64,000 bases of DNA from Bradyrhizobium sp. Ec3.3 (GTDB lineage Bacteria; Pseudomonadota; Alphaproteobacteria; Rhizobiales; Xanthobacteraceae). Of the stretch, positions 37,017 through 45,187 are shown in pieces. Numbering within the stretch: the stretch's first letter is position 1; each line of letters starts with the position of its first letter. Below the pieces are notes generated by a model. It saw nothing but the letters and a program-made list of their open reading frames with translations, made no database searches and had not been told where the DNA came from. The stretch lies in assembly GCF_000472925.1 (NCBI RefSeq), contig NZ_AXAS01000013.1, positions 124,001-188,000 on the forward strand. Reading direction: 5' to 3'. Position numbers and translations under genes: made by a program.

Positions 37017-38105
37017 CTATTCCATCGACGGAGGAACAATCCTTTCCATGCGTGCCGAAGGTCGACCGGGGTTGGGCGCGGTCCAGCGAAATGCGTGAAA
37101 CGCTGCATCGTCGGCCACGCTTCTTCCCACAATGGTCGTACCGTCAGCGCTAATTCCAGAGGCGTACGATTCCGCTCCTCCGGGGGTGTCGAGGTCGAGC
37201 ATGCCGGCTTCGGCGGTCCAGCGAAAGGCATGCGCTTTCCCATCGGCGATCTCGGCATATCCCACCACCACCGAGCCATCCGCGCTCACCGCAAGCGCAT
37301 TGGATTCCCTCCCGCCGAGCGTGCCCAGATCGACCATGCCTGTGCTGCGTGTCCAGCGAAAGGCGTGATAGCCGTCCCAGGGCGAGGTCATACTATTTCC
37401 AACGACCACCGATCCGTCTGCGCTTGTGTCGTGGGCGCTGGAAGTGGGGCCTCCGAGCGTTCCCAGATCGATCATGCCGGTATCGCTGGTCCAGCGAAAG
37501 GCGTGTTCATCCTGCTCGGGAGTGTGGCTCGACCCCACTACCACCGCGCCGTCGGCGCTTACACCGCGCGCGCTGGATTTGTGTCCTCCGAGCGTGCCGA
37601 GATCGACCATGCCGGTGCTGCTGGTCCAGCGGAATGCGTGGGAGATGTGGGACCTATCGTCGGAGGTATCGGGGATCTGGGCGGACCCGACCACGACCGA
37701 ACCGTCCGCGCTGACACCAGTGGCGCTGGACGAAGGTCCTCCCAGGGTGCCGAGATCGGTCGTGCCGCCGCCACTGGCCCAGCGAAGGGCGTGAGAGGCT
37801 TTACGATCCGCCGCAACTTTCCCACTGCCAACGATCACCGAGCCGTCGCCATTCACGGCATTGGCTGACGTCAGCTCGTCGAAGCCGGTCAAGCCGGTAG
37901 CGCTGGTCCAGCGGAACGGGCGATGGCGAACGGTCCCCAACACGACCGAGCCGTCAGCGCTCACCGCATCGGCACTTGATTTCGTCGGACAAGGCTGGGC
38001 TTGCGTGCACGCGACATCAGCGCTGATATAGATGGCAGAGCCGATCGCAGCGACGACGGCTCCCCCCGCCGTCGCGATCAGCCATTTCCGAGATTTGACG
38101 ATCAC
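37017..38105 (-). CDS. HAF-repeat protein with N-terminal membrane anchor
   Basis: A 362-residue protein anchored or exported through LIATAGGAVVAAIGSAIYIS. From residue 45 onwards it consists of about seven repeats of the HAF type, each with HAFRW, T-x-x-x-G-M-x-DLGTLGG and SADGSVVVG. The last two repeats are more diverged (DLDTPGGAES, SADGTTIVG). Repeat proteins of this kind are predicted extracellular propellers. The 3' end carries a Pro/Arg-rich tail. It is followed upstream by an unknown gene with a 2-bp gap (38108). Confidence 0.85.
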   Translation of the reverse strand: MIVKSRKWLIATAGGAVVAAIGSAIYISADVACTQAQPCPTKSSADAVSADGSVVLGTVRHRPFRWTSATGLTGFDELTSANAVNGDGSVIVGSGKVAADRKASHALRWASGGGTTDLGTLGGPSSSATGVSADGSVVVGSAQIPDTSDDRSHISHAFRWTSSTGMVDLGTLGGHKSSARGVSADGAVVVGSSHTPEQDEHAFRWTSDTGMIDLGTLGGPTSSAHDTSADGSVVVGNSMTSPWDGYHAFRWTRSTGMVDLGTLGGRESNALAVSADGSVVVGYAEIADGKAHAFRWTAEAGMLDLDTPGGAESYASGISADGTTIVGRSVADDAAFHAFRWTAPNPGRPSARMERIVPPSME

Positions 38106-38107
38106 GT

Positions 38108-38812
38108 CTATTCGGCAAACGGTATCGTCTCGCTGCGCATGCGCGTTCCGGGCGGGTAGCCCTCATGGTCCTCGGTTGCCCAATAGGGCCCCAAGGCATA
38201 GCCCATATAGTCCCAGAACCGGTCCCACATCGGCGAGCGCACGCCGGCGCGATAGCCGTCCTGCTCGCTGAGGGCCTTGTCGCGCCAGCGCTGCGCGATC
38301 TCTCGTTTCACCAGCGCGAAAAACATCGTGTCGCCGTCGGTCGCATCGATGGAAAGCAGGACCCGGCCGCGGGAGCCGATGTGTTGCTCGAGCTCCTCGG
38401 TCGCTTGAGCATAGAGAGACCACACGGTCCTGCGATACGCGGAAGTCGTGTCCTCGTCAGAAAGGTCCGGGACCTCATCCTGCGTGATGAACGGCCCGAA
38501 GACGGCCTTGACTGCGGGCCGAAGAGCCGTGGGATCGATGACCCCGTCGTCACGCCAGCGGCCGAATATCTCGATGAGGTATTTGTCCTCGGCCGAAGAG
38601 ATTTTATCCTGGTTGCGGAGCAGGACGACCGTTGCCAGAAAGCTTCGCGTGGTTGGCTCGTAGTCATCCCCTCCATAAAAGCCGACCGTCTCCTGGTCTT
38701 CCGGCGGATTGGCGATCCAGGCCTCCACTTGAGCCATGATCGCGGCATCATCTCCCGAGAAATCCCGGGCGAAGGAGAGAATGGGATTTTCGCGATTCAT
38801 AAACCCTCGCAT
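38108..38812 (-). CDS. Protein of unknown function
   Basis: A 234-residue soluble acidic protein with no signal peptide (starts MRGFMNRENPILSFARDF; an in-frame ATG at 38800 is equally possible). Recognisable stretches are EDQETVGFYGGDDYEP, RTVWSLYAQATEELEQHIGS and the C-terminal MWDRFWDYMGYALGPYWATE. No motif I recognise. Its stop is 2 bp before the HAF-repeat gene start, so the two are almost certainly one transcription unit and may work together. Confidence 0.7.
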   Translation of the reverse strand: MRGFMNRENPILSFARDFSGDDAAIMAQVEAWIANPPEDQETVGFYGGDDYEPTTRSFLATVVLLRNQDKISSAEDKYLIEIFGRWRDDGVIDPTALRPAVKAVFGPFITQDEVPDLSDEDTTSAYRRTVWSLYAQATEELEQHIGSRGRVLLSIDATDGDTMFFALVKREIAQRWRDKALSEQDGYRAGVRSPMWDRFWDYMGYALGPYWATEDHEGYPPGTRMRSETIPFAE

Positions 38813-39152
38813 TGATAGTCGGTGTAGTCGATCTCAGCGGTGCAGCGGCTATCGCATGCTTGTATAGTCGCTGCTTCGACATCCGAGGTTCGGCATGGCA
38901 ACCGTTGAGGATTACGGATCAGCATTCTCCCGAACGGTGCGCGAGCGCTGACCGTGCGGCGCACGTCGGTTCGAGACTGCCCGACGCGTCAAATCTTGCG
39001 GAGGCGCGAGGCGTTCGCTGCCGGCCATCGGCTACTTTGCATGGGGTTGTTTTCGATATTTTGCGTGGGGGCCTATGGCGAATGTGTTCGCCCGCAAAGA
39101 AAACGCTCGGGGGCAAGCCCCGGGCACTCCTGACCTCAGCACTTGTGCGGGG
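38813..39152. other. Intergenic region with 39-bp repeat
   Basis: 340 bp without a convincing gene. It holds the upstream region of the 38108-38812 gene and the 39-bp repeat copy B (39027-39065). GTTCGAGACTGCCC around 38969 resembles a tRNA T-arm by chance, but no tRNA fold could be built around it. Confidence 0.5.
39027..39065. repeat. 39-bp intergenic repeat, copy B
   Basis: Identical to 25660-25698 except for one base (G instead of C after TTTGCAT). Found in the gap upstream of the 38108-38812 gene and downstream of flbD. Confidence 0.8.
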
Positions 39153-40538
39153 CTAAGCCCCCATCGCCGGCATGCGGGGATATTCGCCGGGCGTGCCGGC
39201 GGGCGGGATCGGGATGCCGCCGTCGGCATATTCGTTGAGCTTGTTGCGCAGCGTGCGGATCGAGATGCCGAGGATGTTGGCGGCGTGGGTCCGGTTGCCG
39301 AGGCAATGCTTCAGCGTCTCGAGGATCAAATCGCGCTCGACGTCGGCGACGGTGCGCCCCACCAGCGCCCGCGTCACCTGCTCCGCTGCCATCGTGGCGT
39401 GCGCTACCGCCGGCGCGGTCCTTGCGACGTCGAGGCGGTCGCCGTCCGGCGTGATGATGGCGTCAGCGCCGATCTCGTCGCCCTGCGCCATCAGCACCGC
39501 GCGGTGCATGGTGTTCTCGAGCTCGCGGACGTTGCCCTGCCAGCGGTTGGTCGAGAGCACTCGGCGCGCTTCCGCGGAAATGGGGCGCAGCGGGACGCCG
39601 TTGGCATCGGCATATTTCTTGACGAAATGCTGGGCGAGTTCGAGGATGTCGGCGGGACGCTCGCGCAGCGGCGGGATCTTCAGGTTCACGACGTTGAGGC
39701 GGAACAAGAGATCCTCGCGGAACGTGCCTTCGCGCACGGCTTCCGCCAGGTTGCGGTTCGAGGTCGCGATGATGCGGATGTCGACGGGGACGGGCTTGGT
39801 GCCGCCGACGCGGTCGATCACGCGCTCCTGGATCGCGCGGAGCAGTTTTGACTGCAGGCGGACGTCCATCTCGGAGATTTCGTCGAGCAGCAGCGTGCCG
39901 CCGGTCGCCTCCTCGAACTTGCCGATACGGCGGGCGACCGCGCCGGTGAACGCGCCCTTCTCGTGGCCGAACAGCTCGGATTCCAGGAGATGCTCGGGGA
40001 TCGCGGCGCAATTGATGGAGATGAAGGGGCGTTTGGCGCGGGCCGAGCGTGTATGGACGTAGCGTGCCAGCACCTCCTTGCCGGTACCGGATTCGCCGGT
40101 GACCATCACCGAAGCGTCCGAGCCGGCGATCTGCTGGGCGAGCTTGACCACGCGCGCCATGGCGTCGTCGCGATAGATGAGTTCGCGGGAATCGTTGGCC
40201 ACGGCGGCGAGCACCGCGGCGATCAGCTCCGGCTCCGGCGGCAGCGGGATGTATTCCTTGGCGCCGGCGTGGATCGCGGCGACCGCGGCGCGGGCGTCGT
40301 TGGTGATGCCGCAGGCGACGATCGGAGCGTGGATGTGCTCGGCTTCCAGCCGCATCACGAGATCGCGGATGTCGAGGGCGACGTCGACCAGCAGCAGGTC
40401 GGCGCCCTTGCCGCCGCGCAGCACGCGCATTGCCTGCTCGTGGTCCTCGGCGTGGGTCACGGTGGCGCCGTTCTCCATCGCGATCTTGGTGGCGGTGGTG
40501 AGCTGGCCCTTCAGTGTGCCAACGATGAGAAGCCGCAT
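39153..40538 (-). CDS. flbD: Flagellar sigma-54-dependent regulator FlbD
   Basis: A 461-residue enhancer-binding activator of late flagellar genes. The N-terminal receiver (1-115) has the phospho-acceptor position Asp52 (LLLVD) but lacks the acidic pair normally after LLIV (here LLIVGTLKG), as in other FlbD proteins. The AAA+ domain has Walker A GESGTGKE (148-155) and GAFTGA (195-200), needed to contact sigma-54. The Fis-type DNA-binding helix pair is at the C-terminus (HAANILGISIRTLRNKLNEY). Last gene of fliF-fliG-fliH-fliN-flbD, as in Caulobacter; a repeat lies between fliN and flbD. Confidence 0.94.
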   Translation of the reverse strand: MRLLIVGTLKGQLTTATKIAMENGATVTHAEDHEQAMRVLRGGKGADLLLVDVALDIRDLVMRLEAEHIHAPIVACGITNDARAAVAAIHAGAKEYIPLPPEPELIAAVLAAVANDSRELIYRDDAMARVVKLAQQIAGSDASVMVTGESGTGKEVLARYVHTRSARAKRPFISINCAAIPEHLLESELFGHEKGAFTGAVARRIGKFEEATGGTLLLDEISEMDVRLQSKLLRAIQERVIDRVGGTKPVPVDIRIIATSNRNLAEAVREGTFREDLLFRLNVVNLKIPPLRERPADILELAQHFVKKYADANGVPLRPISAEARRVLSTNRWQGNVRELENTMHRAVLMAQGDEIGADAIITPDGDRLDVARTAPAVAHATMAAEQVTRALVGRTVADVERDLILETLKHCLGNRTHAANILGISIRTLRNKLNEYADGGIPIPPAGTPGEYPRMPAMGA

Positions 40539-40590
40539 GTCAGTCTCCTGTCCGTCTGTTCGCGCTGCTGCGCGTCATTCCTTGCGCTAA

Positions 40591-40637
40591 AGCATGATCC
40601 GGAAAAGTGTGTAGCGGTTTTCCGAAGAGATCATGCT
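40591..40637. repeat. Dispersed repeat (GCATGATCCGGA type), copy 3
   Basis: AGCATGATCCGGAAAAGTGT with partner GGTTTTCCGAAGAGATCATGCT. It sits between fliN and flbD inside the flagellar operon, so a stem-loop in the message could lower flbD expression relative to fliN. Confidence 0.85.
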
Positions 40638-40646
40638 CAAAACAAA

Positions 40647-40997
40647 TCAACTGCGTTCGGTCCTGATGATTTCGGTCATGGTCACGCCGAGCTTGTCCTC
40701 GACCAGCACCACCTCGCCGCGAGCGACGAGGCGGTTGTTGACGTAGATGTCGATGGCCTCGCCGACGCGCCGGTCGAGCTCGAGCACGGTGCCGGGACCG
40801 AGCTTCAACAGCTCGCCGACGTCCATCTTGGAGCGGCCGAGCACGGCGGAAACCTGCACCGGCACGTCGAACACCGCCTCGAGGTCGGCGGCGACGCGGG
40901 CCGCGTATTCGTCCTCGTTGTAGCCGACATCGGTGCCCGTCGGCGCCATCGGGCCGTTGAGATCGGGAAGCGGGACCTGCCCGTCGGTGTCGCTCAT
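40647..40997 (-). CDS. fliN: Flagellar motor switch protein FliN
   Basis: A 116-residue C-ring protein. The SpoA domain covers about residues 40-112: VFDVPVQVSAVLGRSKMDVG, LLKLGPGTVLELDRRVGEAI, and VNNRLVARGEVVLVEDKLG. The N-terminal 35 residues are acidic. It forms the distal ring with FliG and FliM (no fliM in the window) and sets rotation and export. The start lies 3 bp after the fliH stop. Confidence 0.95.
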   Translation of the reverse strand: MSDTDGQVPLPDLNGPMAPTGTDVGYNEDEYAARVAADLEAVFDVPVQVSAVLGRSKMDVGELLKLGPGTVLELDRRVGEAIDIYVNNRLVARGEVVLVEDKLGVTMTEIIRTERS

Positions 40998-41000
40998 GGC

Positions 41001-41621
41001 TTAATTCCCCTTGCGGGACGCGAGATAGCGTCCGACGAGTTCGTCGATCTTGCCGAGAATGGCGCCGCGCTCGAGCACGACGCCGCCATCGGCCCATTCG
41101 ATCCGGCAGTCGCCGGTTGCAATCTCCGGCTCGGCCAGGATCACCAGCCGGCCCTCGAACCCGCTCTGCTTGGCGAGCCGCTCGATCCGCTCGCGCGCGC
41201 TCTCGTAGAGCGCGTCGTTGATGCGGACGACCAGGTGCGGCGTCGCGACCAGGTGCGAGAAGCAGTCCTTGACCAGCGCGACGATCTCGCCGAGCGGCTC
41301 GGCGGCGATCAGGTCGGCGCACAGCTTGCGCGCCACCGCGACCGCGACGTCGACCGCCTCGGTCTCCATCCTGGCCTCGATATTGCCGATGCCCGACGCG
41401 ATGCCCCTGACCGAGATGTTGATCTCCTCCATGGCGAGCGCGACCCGGCGGTCGCTCTCGGCCTTGGCCTCGCGCTGTCCGGCGTCGAAGCCGGCCTGGT
41501 AGGCGCGCGCCTCGGCGGCCGCGATCTTCTGCGCGACCTCGGCTGCACTCGCAGCCTTCTCGCGCGTCCGGTCGGGTGCGGAGAAGTCGTTGTCGAACAG
41601 GAATTTCGCGGGTGCCGCCAT
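41001..41621 (-). CDS. fliH: Flagellar export regulator FliH (FlbE)
   Basis: A 206-residue protein that controls the export ATPase FliI. N-terminal Ala/Glu-rich coiled part (AAEVAQKIAAAEARAYQAGF, then DAGQREAKAE) is followed by a FliH-type C-terminal domain with LCADLIAAEPLGEIVALVKD. The start overlaps the fliG stop (ATGA). Position and size match FlbE/FliH of Caulobacter. Sequence conservation of this family is low, so the name rests partly on context. Confidence 0.85.
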   Translation of the reverse strand: MAAPAKFLFDNDFSAPDRTREKAASAAEVAQKIAAAEARAYQAGFDAGQREAKAESDRRVALAMEEINISVRGIASGIGNIEARMETEAVDVAVAVARKLCADLIAAEPLGEIVALVKDCFSHLVATPHLVVRINDALYESARERIERLAKQSGFEGRLVILAEPEIATGDCRIEWADGGVVLERGAILGKIDELVGRYLASRKGN

Positions 41622-42715
41622 CAGTACACCAATTCGTCGTCAGCGCGGTTCTTGGTCAGCATGATCTCGCCCTTGGCGGCGAGGTCCTTGGCGAGGTTGA
41701 CCAGCAGCGCCTGCGCCTCGTCGACATCGCGCAACCGGACCGGTCCCATCGCCGCCATATCGTCCTGCAGCATCTTGGCGGCGCGCGAAGACATGTTGCC
41801 GAAGAAGAAGTTGCGGACGTCCTCGTTCGCGCTCTTCAGCGCGACGGCGAGCTTGTCCTTGTCGACGTTGCGCATCAACGTCTGCGCGGAGCCGGAGTCC
41901 AGCTTGACGAGGTCGTCGAAGGTGAACATCAGGGCCTTGATGCGCTCGGCCGATTCCCGGTTCTCCTCTTCCAGCGAGGTGATGAAGCGGGTTTCGGTCT
42001 GGCGGTCGAAATTGTTGAAGATTTCCGCCATCACCTCGTGGGCATCGCGGCGGCGGGTCTGCGACAGGTTCGACATGAATTCGACGCGAAGCGTCTTCTC
42101 CACGCTCTCGATGACCTCCTTCTGCACCGCCTCCATCTTCAGCATGCGGTTGACGACGTCGAGCGCCAGCTCCTCGGGCAGGATGCCGAGGACGCGCGCG
42201 GCGTGCTCCGGCTTGAGCTTGGACAGCACCACCGCGATGGTCTGCGGGTACTCGTTCTTCAGATAGTTGGCGAGCACCTCTTCCTGCACGTTGGAGAGCT
42301 TCTCCCACATGTTGCGCCCCGCGGGGCCGCGGATCTCGTCCATGATGCCGTTGACGCGCTCGGGCGCCAGGTATTGCTGCAACAGTCGCTCGGTGGCGTC
42401 GAAATTACCCATCAGCGCGCCGGAAGCCGACATGCGCGAGACGAATTCGAGCAGCATGTCCTCGACCGTGTCGACCTCGACCGTGCCGAGGGTGGACATC
42501 TCCAGCGAGAGCTGGCGCACCTCCTCGTCGTCGAGCATCGACCAGATCTTGCCGCCATATTGTTCGCCGAGCGCCAGCATCAGGATTGCGGCGCGCTTCG
42601 GTCCTGCCAGCGGCTCGGACTTGCCGTCCTTGGCCCGGTTGCCGGCGCGCTGCCCGAGGGTCGAGATCACACTGGTGATGTCGTGCGAGTTGGCGTTTTG
42701 CAAGGAGGCGGCCAT
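41621..42715 (-). CDS. fliG: Flagellar motor switch protein FliG
   Basis: A 364-residue rotor protein. N-terminal domain binds FliF ([20 protein letters not shown]); the middle carries [20 protein letters not shown]; the C-terminal torque domain is [20 protein letters not shown] with charged residues facing the stator ([13 protein letters not shown]). The stop overlaps fliH and the start is 18 bp after fliF. Confidence 0.97.
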   Translation of the reverse strand: MAASLQNANSHDITSVISTLGQRAGNRAKDGKSEPLAGPKRAAILMLALGEQYGGKIWSMLDDEEVRQLSLEMSTLGTVEVDTVEDMLLEFVSRMSASGALMGNFDATERLLQQYLAPERVNGIMDEIRGPAGRNMWEKLSNVQEEVLANYLKNEYPQTIAVVLSKLKPEHAARVLGILPEELALDVVNRMLKMEAVQKEVIESVEKTLRVEFMSNLSQTRRRDAHEVMAEIFNNFDRQTETRFITSLEEENRESAERIKALMFTFDDLVKLDSGSAQTLMRNVDKDKLAVALKSANEDVRNFFFGNMSSRAAKMLQDDMAAMGPVRLRDVDEAQALLVNLAKDLAAKGEIMLTKNRADDELVY

Positions 42716-42732
42716 GTCAGTTCACTTCTCGA

Positions 42733-44358
42733 TCATTTCGCGGGTTCGCTCAGCCATTGGCGGATGATGGCGACGGTTTCATTGGGGTTGCGCTCGGCGA
42801 GCTCACCGACGCGATGAACGGACTGGGCGTGGACCTGACCCTGGACGGTGGCGACGTCGATCGCGCTCGCCGTGGCGTTGCCGCTCGTGACCAGCGCGTG
42901 GCCGCCGCCCGAGGCGGAAGCGGATTCGTCGGTCAGCGCGGGCGCGCTCAGCGCGCTGGTCAAGGCCGCGACCTCGTCGGAGGCAAGGATTCGCTTCACC
43001 AGCGGCCGGATCACTATGAACATCACGACGAGGCCGAGCAGCATCATCACGCCGAGCTCGACGAAGTACATCACGTCGTCCTTGGTGAACTGGAGCATGC
43101 CGAGGAAGCCCGATGGTTCGGCGATCGGGGCGGTCGACGGCGCGTCGGCAAAGCGCAGGTTGACGACCTCGACCTGGTCGCCGCGCTTCTGGTCGAAGCC
43201 GATCGCCGAACGCACCAGCGTGGCGATGCGGTCGAGCTGCTCCTTGGTGCGGTCCTGATAGACCAGATCGCCCTTGTCGTTCTTGGAGTAGATGCCGTCG
43301 ACCAGGACCGCGACCGAGATGCGGTTGACGCGGCCGGCCTCGGTCACCTCGGTCTTGGTGGTGCGGGAGATCTCGTAATTGTTGGTTTCTTCGGTCTTCT
43401 TGCTCTGGTCGCGGGCCGCGACCGCGGTGCCGCCCGATGAATTACCCGGTAGCTCGTTGTTGACGGTGACCTGGCCGTTGTTGTCGGCGGTGAGGCTGCT
43501 CTCTTCCCGGGTCTGGCTCGAGCGCAGCACGCGGCCTTCGGGATCGAATTTGTCGGAGGTCTGGGTGATCTTGTTGAAGTCGAAATCGGCGGAGAGCTGC
43601 ACCCGGGCGCGGCCCGAGCCGACCACCGAGGAGACGATGTCCTCGACCTGCTTGCGCATCCGCTTCTCGAACGCGGTGCGGCGCTCGTCGCCGACGGCCT
43701 GCTCGGGATCGCTCGCCGCGCCATCGGCGAGCAACTGACCGGATTCGTCGACGATCGAGACGCGCTGCGGCTTCAACCCGTTGACGGCGGAGGCGACGAG
43801 ATGGCGGATGGCGCGGATCTGCTGCGCCTCCAGCGAGCCGCGGACCCGCACCACGATCGAGGCCGATGGCTCGGGCGCCTCGCGCGAGAACAGCGGGCGC
43901 TCCGGCAGGACGAGGTGGACGCGGGCGGCCTGGATGCGGTCGATCGCGCGGATGGTGCGGGCGAGCTCGCCCTCCAGCGCGCGCAGATGATTGATGTTCT
44001 GGACGAAGCTGGTGGTGCCGAGCGCGTCCGACTTGTCGAACACCTCGTAGCCGATGCCGCCACCCTTGGGCATGCCGCCTTCGGCAAGCTTCATGCGCAG
44101 TCGCGTGACCTTGTCCTTGGGCACCATGATGATGCTGCCTTCATTGCGCAGCTCGAACTGGATGCCCTGACGTTCCAGGTCTTTGATAATGCTGGAGGAA
44201 TCTTCGACGTTGAGGTCGGTGAACAGCGTCGTCATCTGCGGCGTGGTCACGCGCATGATGACAAAGGCAAAGAAGCCGATGAGTGCGGCGGTGACCGCGA
44301 TCATCGCCCCGAACCGGGCGGCGCCGATACCTTTCAGGAAGTCCAACAGACCTTGCAA
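42733..44358 (-). CDS. fliF: Flagellar MS-ring protein FliF
   Basis: A 541-residue membrane ring protein. TM1 is GAMIAVTAALIGFFAFVIM; ring-building motifs follow (IRAIDRIQAARVHLVLPERP); a low-complexity periplasmic loop near 300-340 precedes TM2 (FVELGVMMLLGLVVMFIVIR); the cytoplasmic tail ends ERNPNETVAIIRQWLSEPAK, the FliG-binding site. The TTG at 44358 (product MQGLLDFLKGIGAARFG) resembles related FliF starts; another in-frame TTG lies at 44394. First gene of fliF-fliG-fliH-fliN-flbD. Confidence 0.95.
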   Translation of the reverse strand: MQGLLDFLKGIGAARFGAMIAVTAALIGFFAFVIMRVTTPQMTTLFTDLNVEDSSSIIKDLERQGIQFELRNEGSIIMVPKDKVTRLRMKLAEGGMPKGGGIGYEVFDKSDALGTTSFVQNINHLRALEGELARTIRAIDRIQAARVHLVLPERPLFSREAPEPSASIVVRVRGSLEAQQIRAIRHLVASAVNGLKPQRVSIVDESGQLLADGAASDPEQAVGDERRTAFEKRMRKQVEDIVSSVVGSGRARVQLSADFDFNKITQTSDKFDPEGRVLRSSQTREESSLTADNNGQVTVNNELPGNSSGGTAVAARDQSKKTEETNNYEISRTTKTEVTEAGRVNRISVAVLVDGIYSKNDKGDLVYQDRTKEQLDRIATLVRSAIGFDQKRGDQVEVVNLRFADAPSTAPIAEPSGFLGMLQFTKDDVMYFVELGVMMLLGLVVMFIVIRPLVKRILASDEVAALTSALSAPALTDESASASGGGHALVTSGNATASAIDVATVQGQVHAQSVHRVGELAERNPNETVAIIRQWLSEPAK

Positions 44359-44432
44359 GCAATCGCCCCGCCAGATTCGGCCTGCAACCGGCAAGCCGAC
44401 TGGGCAATTATTGCCTAGGTGATGGTTTCGAT

Positions 44433-44450
44433 ATGGTTAACGAAGATTAA
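44433..44450 (-). promoter_or_regulatory. CtrA-like site upstream of fliF
   Basis: On the minus strand: TTAA-TCTTCG-TTAACCAT. It contains the full TTAACCAT half used by CtrA, but the spacer is 6 nt rather than the usual 7. It sits about 75-90 bp upstream of the fliF start, and CtrA drives fliF in Caulobacter (known). Confidence 0.55.
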
Positions 44451-44473
44451 GAGGTGGGACAAAAGTCGCGACA

Positions 44474-44508
44474 TGAAAAAAATCGGCCTCGCAGAGCGAG
44501 GCCGATTT
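44474..44508 (-). terminator. Intrinsic terminator of sciP
   Basis: On the minus strand a perfect 12-13 bp stem (AAATCGGCCTCGC / GCGAGGCCGATTT) with a TCT loop is followed by a T run (TTTTTT). It begins about 30 bp after the sciP stop codon and insulates sciP from fliF. Confidence 0.93.
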
Positions 44509-44537
44509 GCGTCAAACTTGGCGAATTTCCAGATCGC

Positions 44538-44813
44538 TTACTGGCGATACTGCTGGATGCGCGTGGTGCGCAGTCCGGCCAGACCATGCTGGTCAATGGA
44601 AAACTGCCAGGAGAGGAATTCGTCGACCGTCAGGGTGTAACGGCTGCAGGCTTCCTCGAGGGAGAGGAGGCCTCCTCGGACCGCGGCAACGACTTCAGCC
44701 TTGCGTCGGATGACCCAGCGTTTGGTCCCCGGTGCAGGCAGATCCGCGATCGTCAAAGGGCTGCCGTCCGGCCCGATGACGTATTTCACCCTCGGGCGAT
44801 GGGGTTCTGTCAT
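44538..44813 (-). CDS. sciP: DUF1153 protein, SciP-type CtrA antagonist
   Basis: A 91-residue helix-turn-helix protein of the DUF1153 family. It begins MTEPHRPRVKYVIGPDGSPL and contains KRWVIRRKAEVVAAVRGGLL and SLEEACSRYTLTVDEFLSW, the HTH core. In Caulobacter, SciP binds CtrA and represses its targets in newborn swarmer cells (known). The ATG at 44813 is chosen over an upstream in-frame start at 44834. It lies next to the flagellar genes and has a strong terminator of its own. Confidence 0.88.
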   Translation of the reverse strand: MTEPHRPRVKYVIGPDGSPLTIADLPAPGTKRWVIRRKAEVVAAVRGGLLSLEEACSRYTLTVDEFLSWQFSIDQHGLAGLRTTRIQQYRQ

Positions 44814-44870
44814 GGCGTACTCACAAACTCTCAACCACTGAACTCACGCCATAACCCTACGCCGGTCGGC

Positions 44871-44885
44871 TTAAAAATTGGCTAA
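44871..44885 (-). promoter_or_regulatory. CtrA-like site upstream of sciP
   Basis: TTAA-N7-CTAA read on the plus strand (TTAG-N7-TTAA on the minus), one base away from the CtrA consensus TTAA-N7-TTAA. It lies about 60 bp upstream of the sciP start codon. CtrA is known to activate sciP in Caulobacter. The assignment is tentative. Confidence 0.4.
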
Positions 44886-45036
44886 GCCTAAGGCTTCAAT
44901 ACAATTCTCGTTGAAAATGGCTGGAACACGAGCGGCCCGGCGGGCGAGACGGGGGTCTCCAACCGGCCAAGCGGGGTAGAAGGTAAATACTTTACTAACT
45001 GGCGAGGCCTGCACGCGATGTCGCAAAGCCCCTCGA

Positions 45037-45159
45037 CGTCGTCCTGGCGAAAGCCAGGACCCATTACCCCAGGGAGTAGTTCCTGCGAAGACTCGGGGTT
45101 ACGCCTTCGCGTCAAAACGACTTTCGGTGGCTATGGGTCCTGGCTTTCGCCAGGACGAC
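45037..45159. repeat. Long palindromic element downstream of flgD
   Basis: CGTCGTCCTGGCGAAAGCCA at the left end is inverted as TGGCTTTCGCCAGGACGAC at the right, each arm being itself a palindrome (CTGGCGAAAGCCAG). ACCCAT / ATGGGT extends the pairing. It lies 30 bp past the flgD stop and is likely to function as a transcription end. The sciP-flgD gap contains no gene. Confidence 0.8.
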
Positions 45160-45187
45160 ACTGAATTTGCTCCGGCAGCGCGCCGCT

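Noticed and set aside
38960..39020. Possible tRNA-like sequence (GTTCGAGACTGCCC)
   Set aside because: Only a T-arm-like string is present; no acceptor or anticodon stems could be built.
39963..42266. 767-codon open frame on the plus strand across flbD, fliN, fliH and fliG
   Set aside because: Four genuine flagellar genes with overlapping stops and starts lie on the other strand; the plus-strand product has no recognisable motif.
44384..44398. Second sigma-54-like element (CGGCTTGCCGGTTGC) upstream of fliF
   Set aside because: The -24 half matches only GGC, and it would leave a leader of about 14 nt before the preferred start codon; the CtrA-like site is a better explanation.
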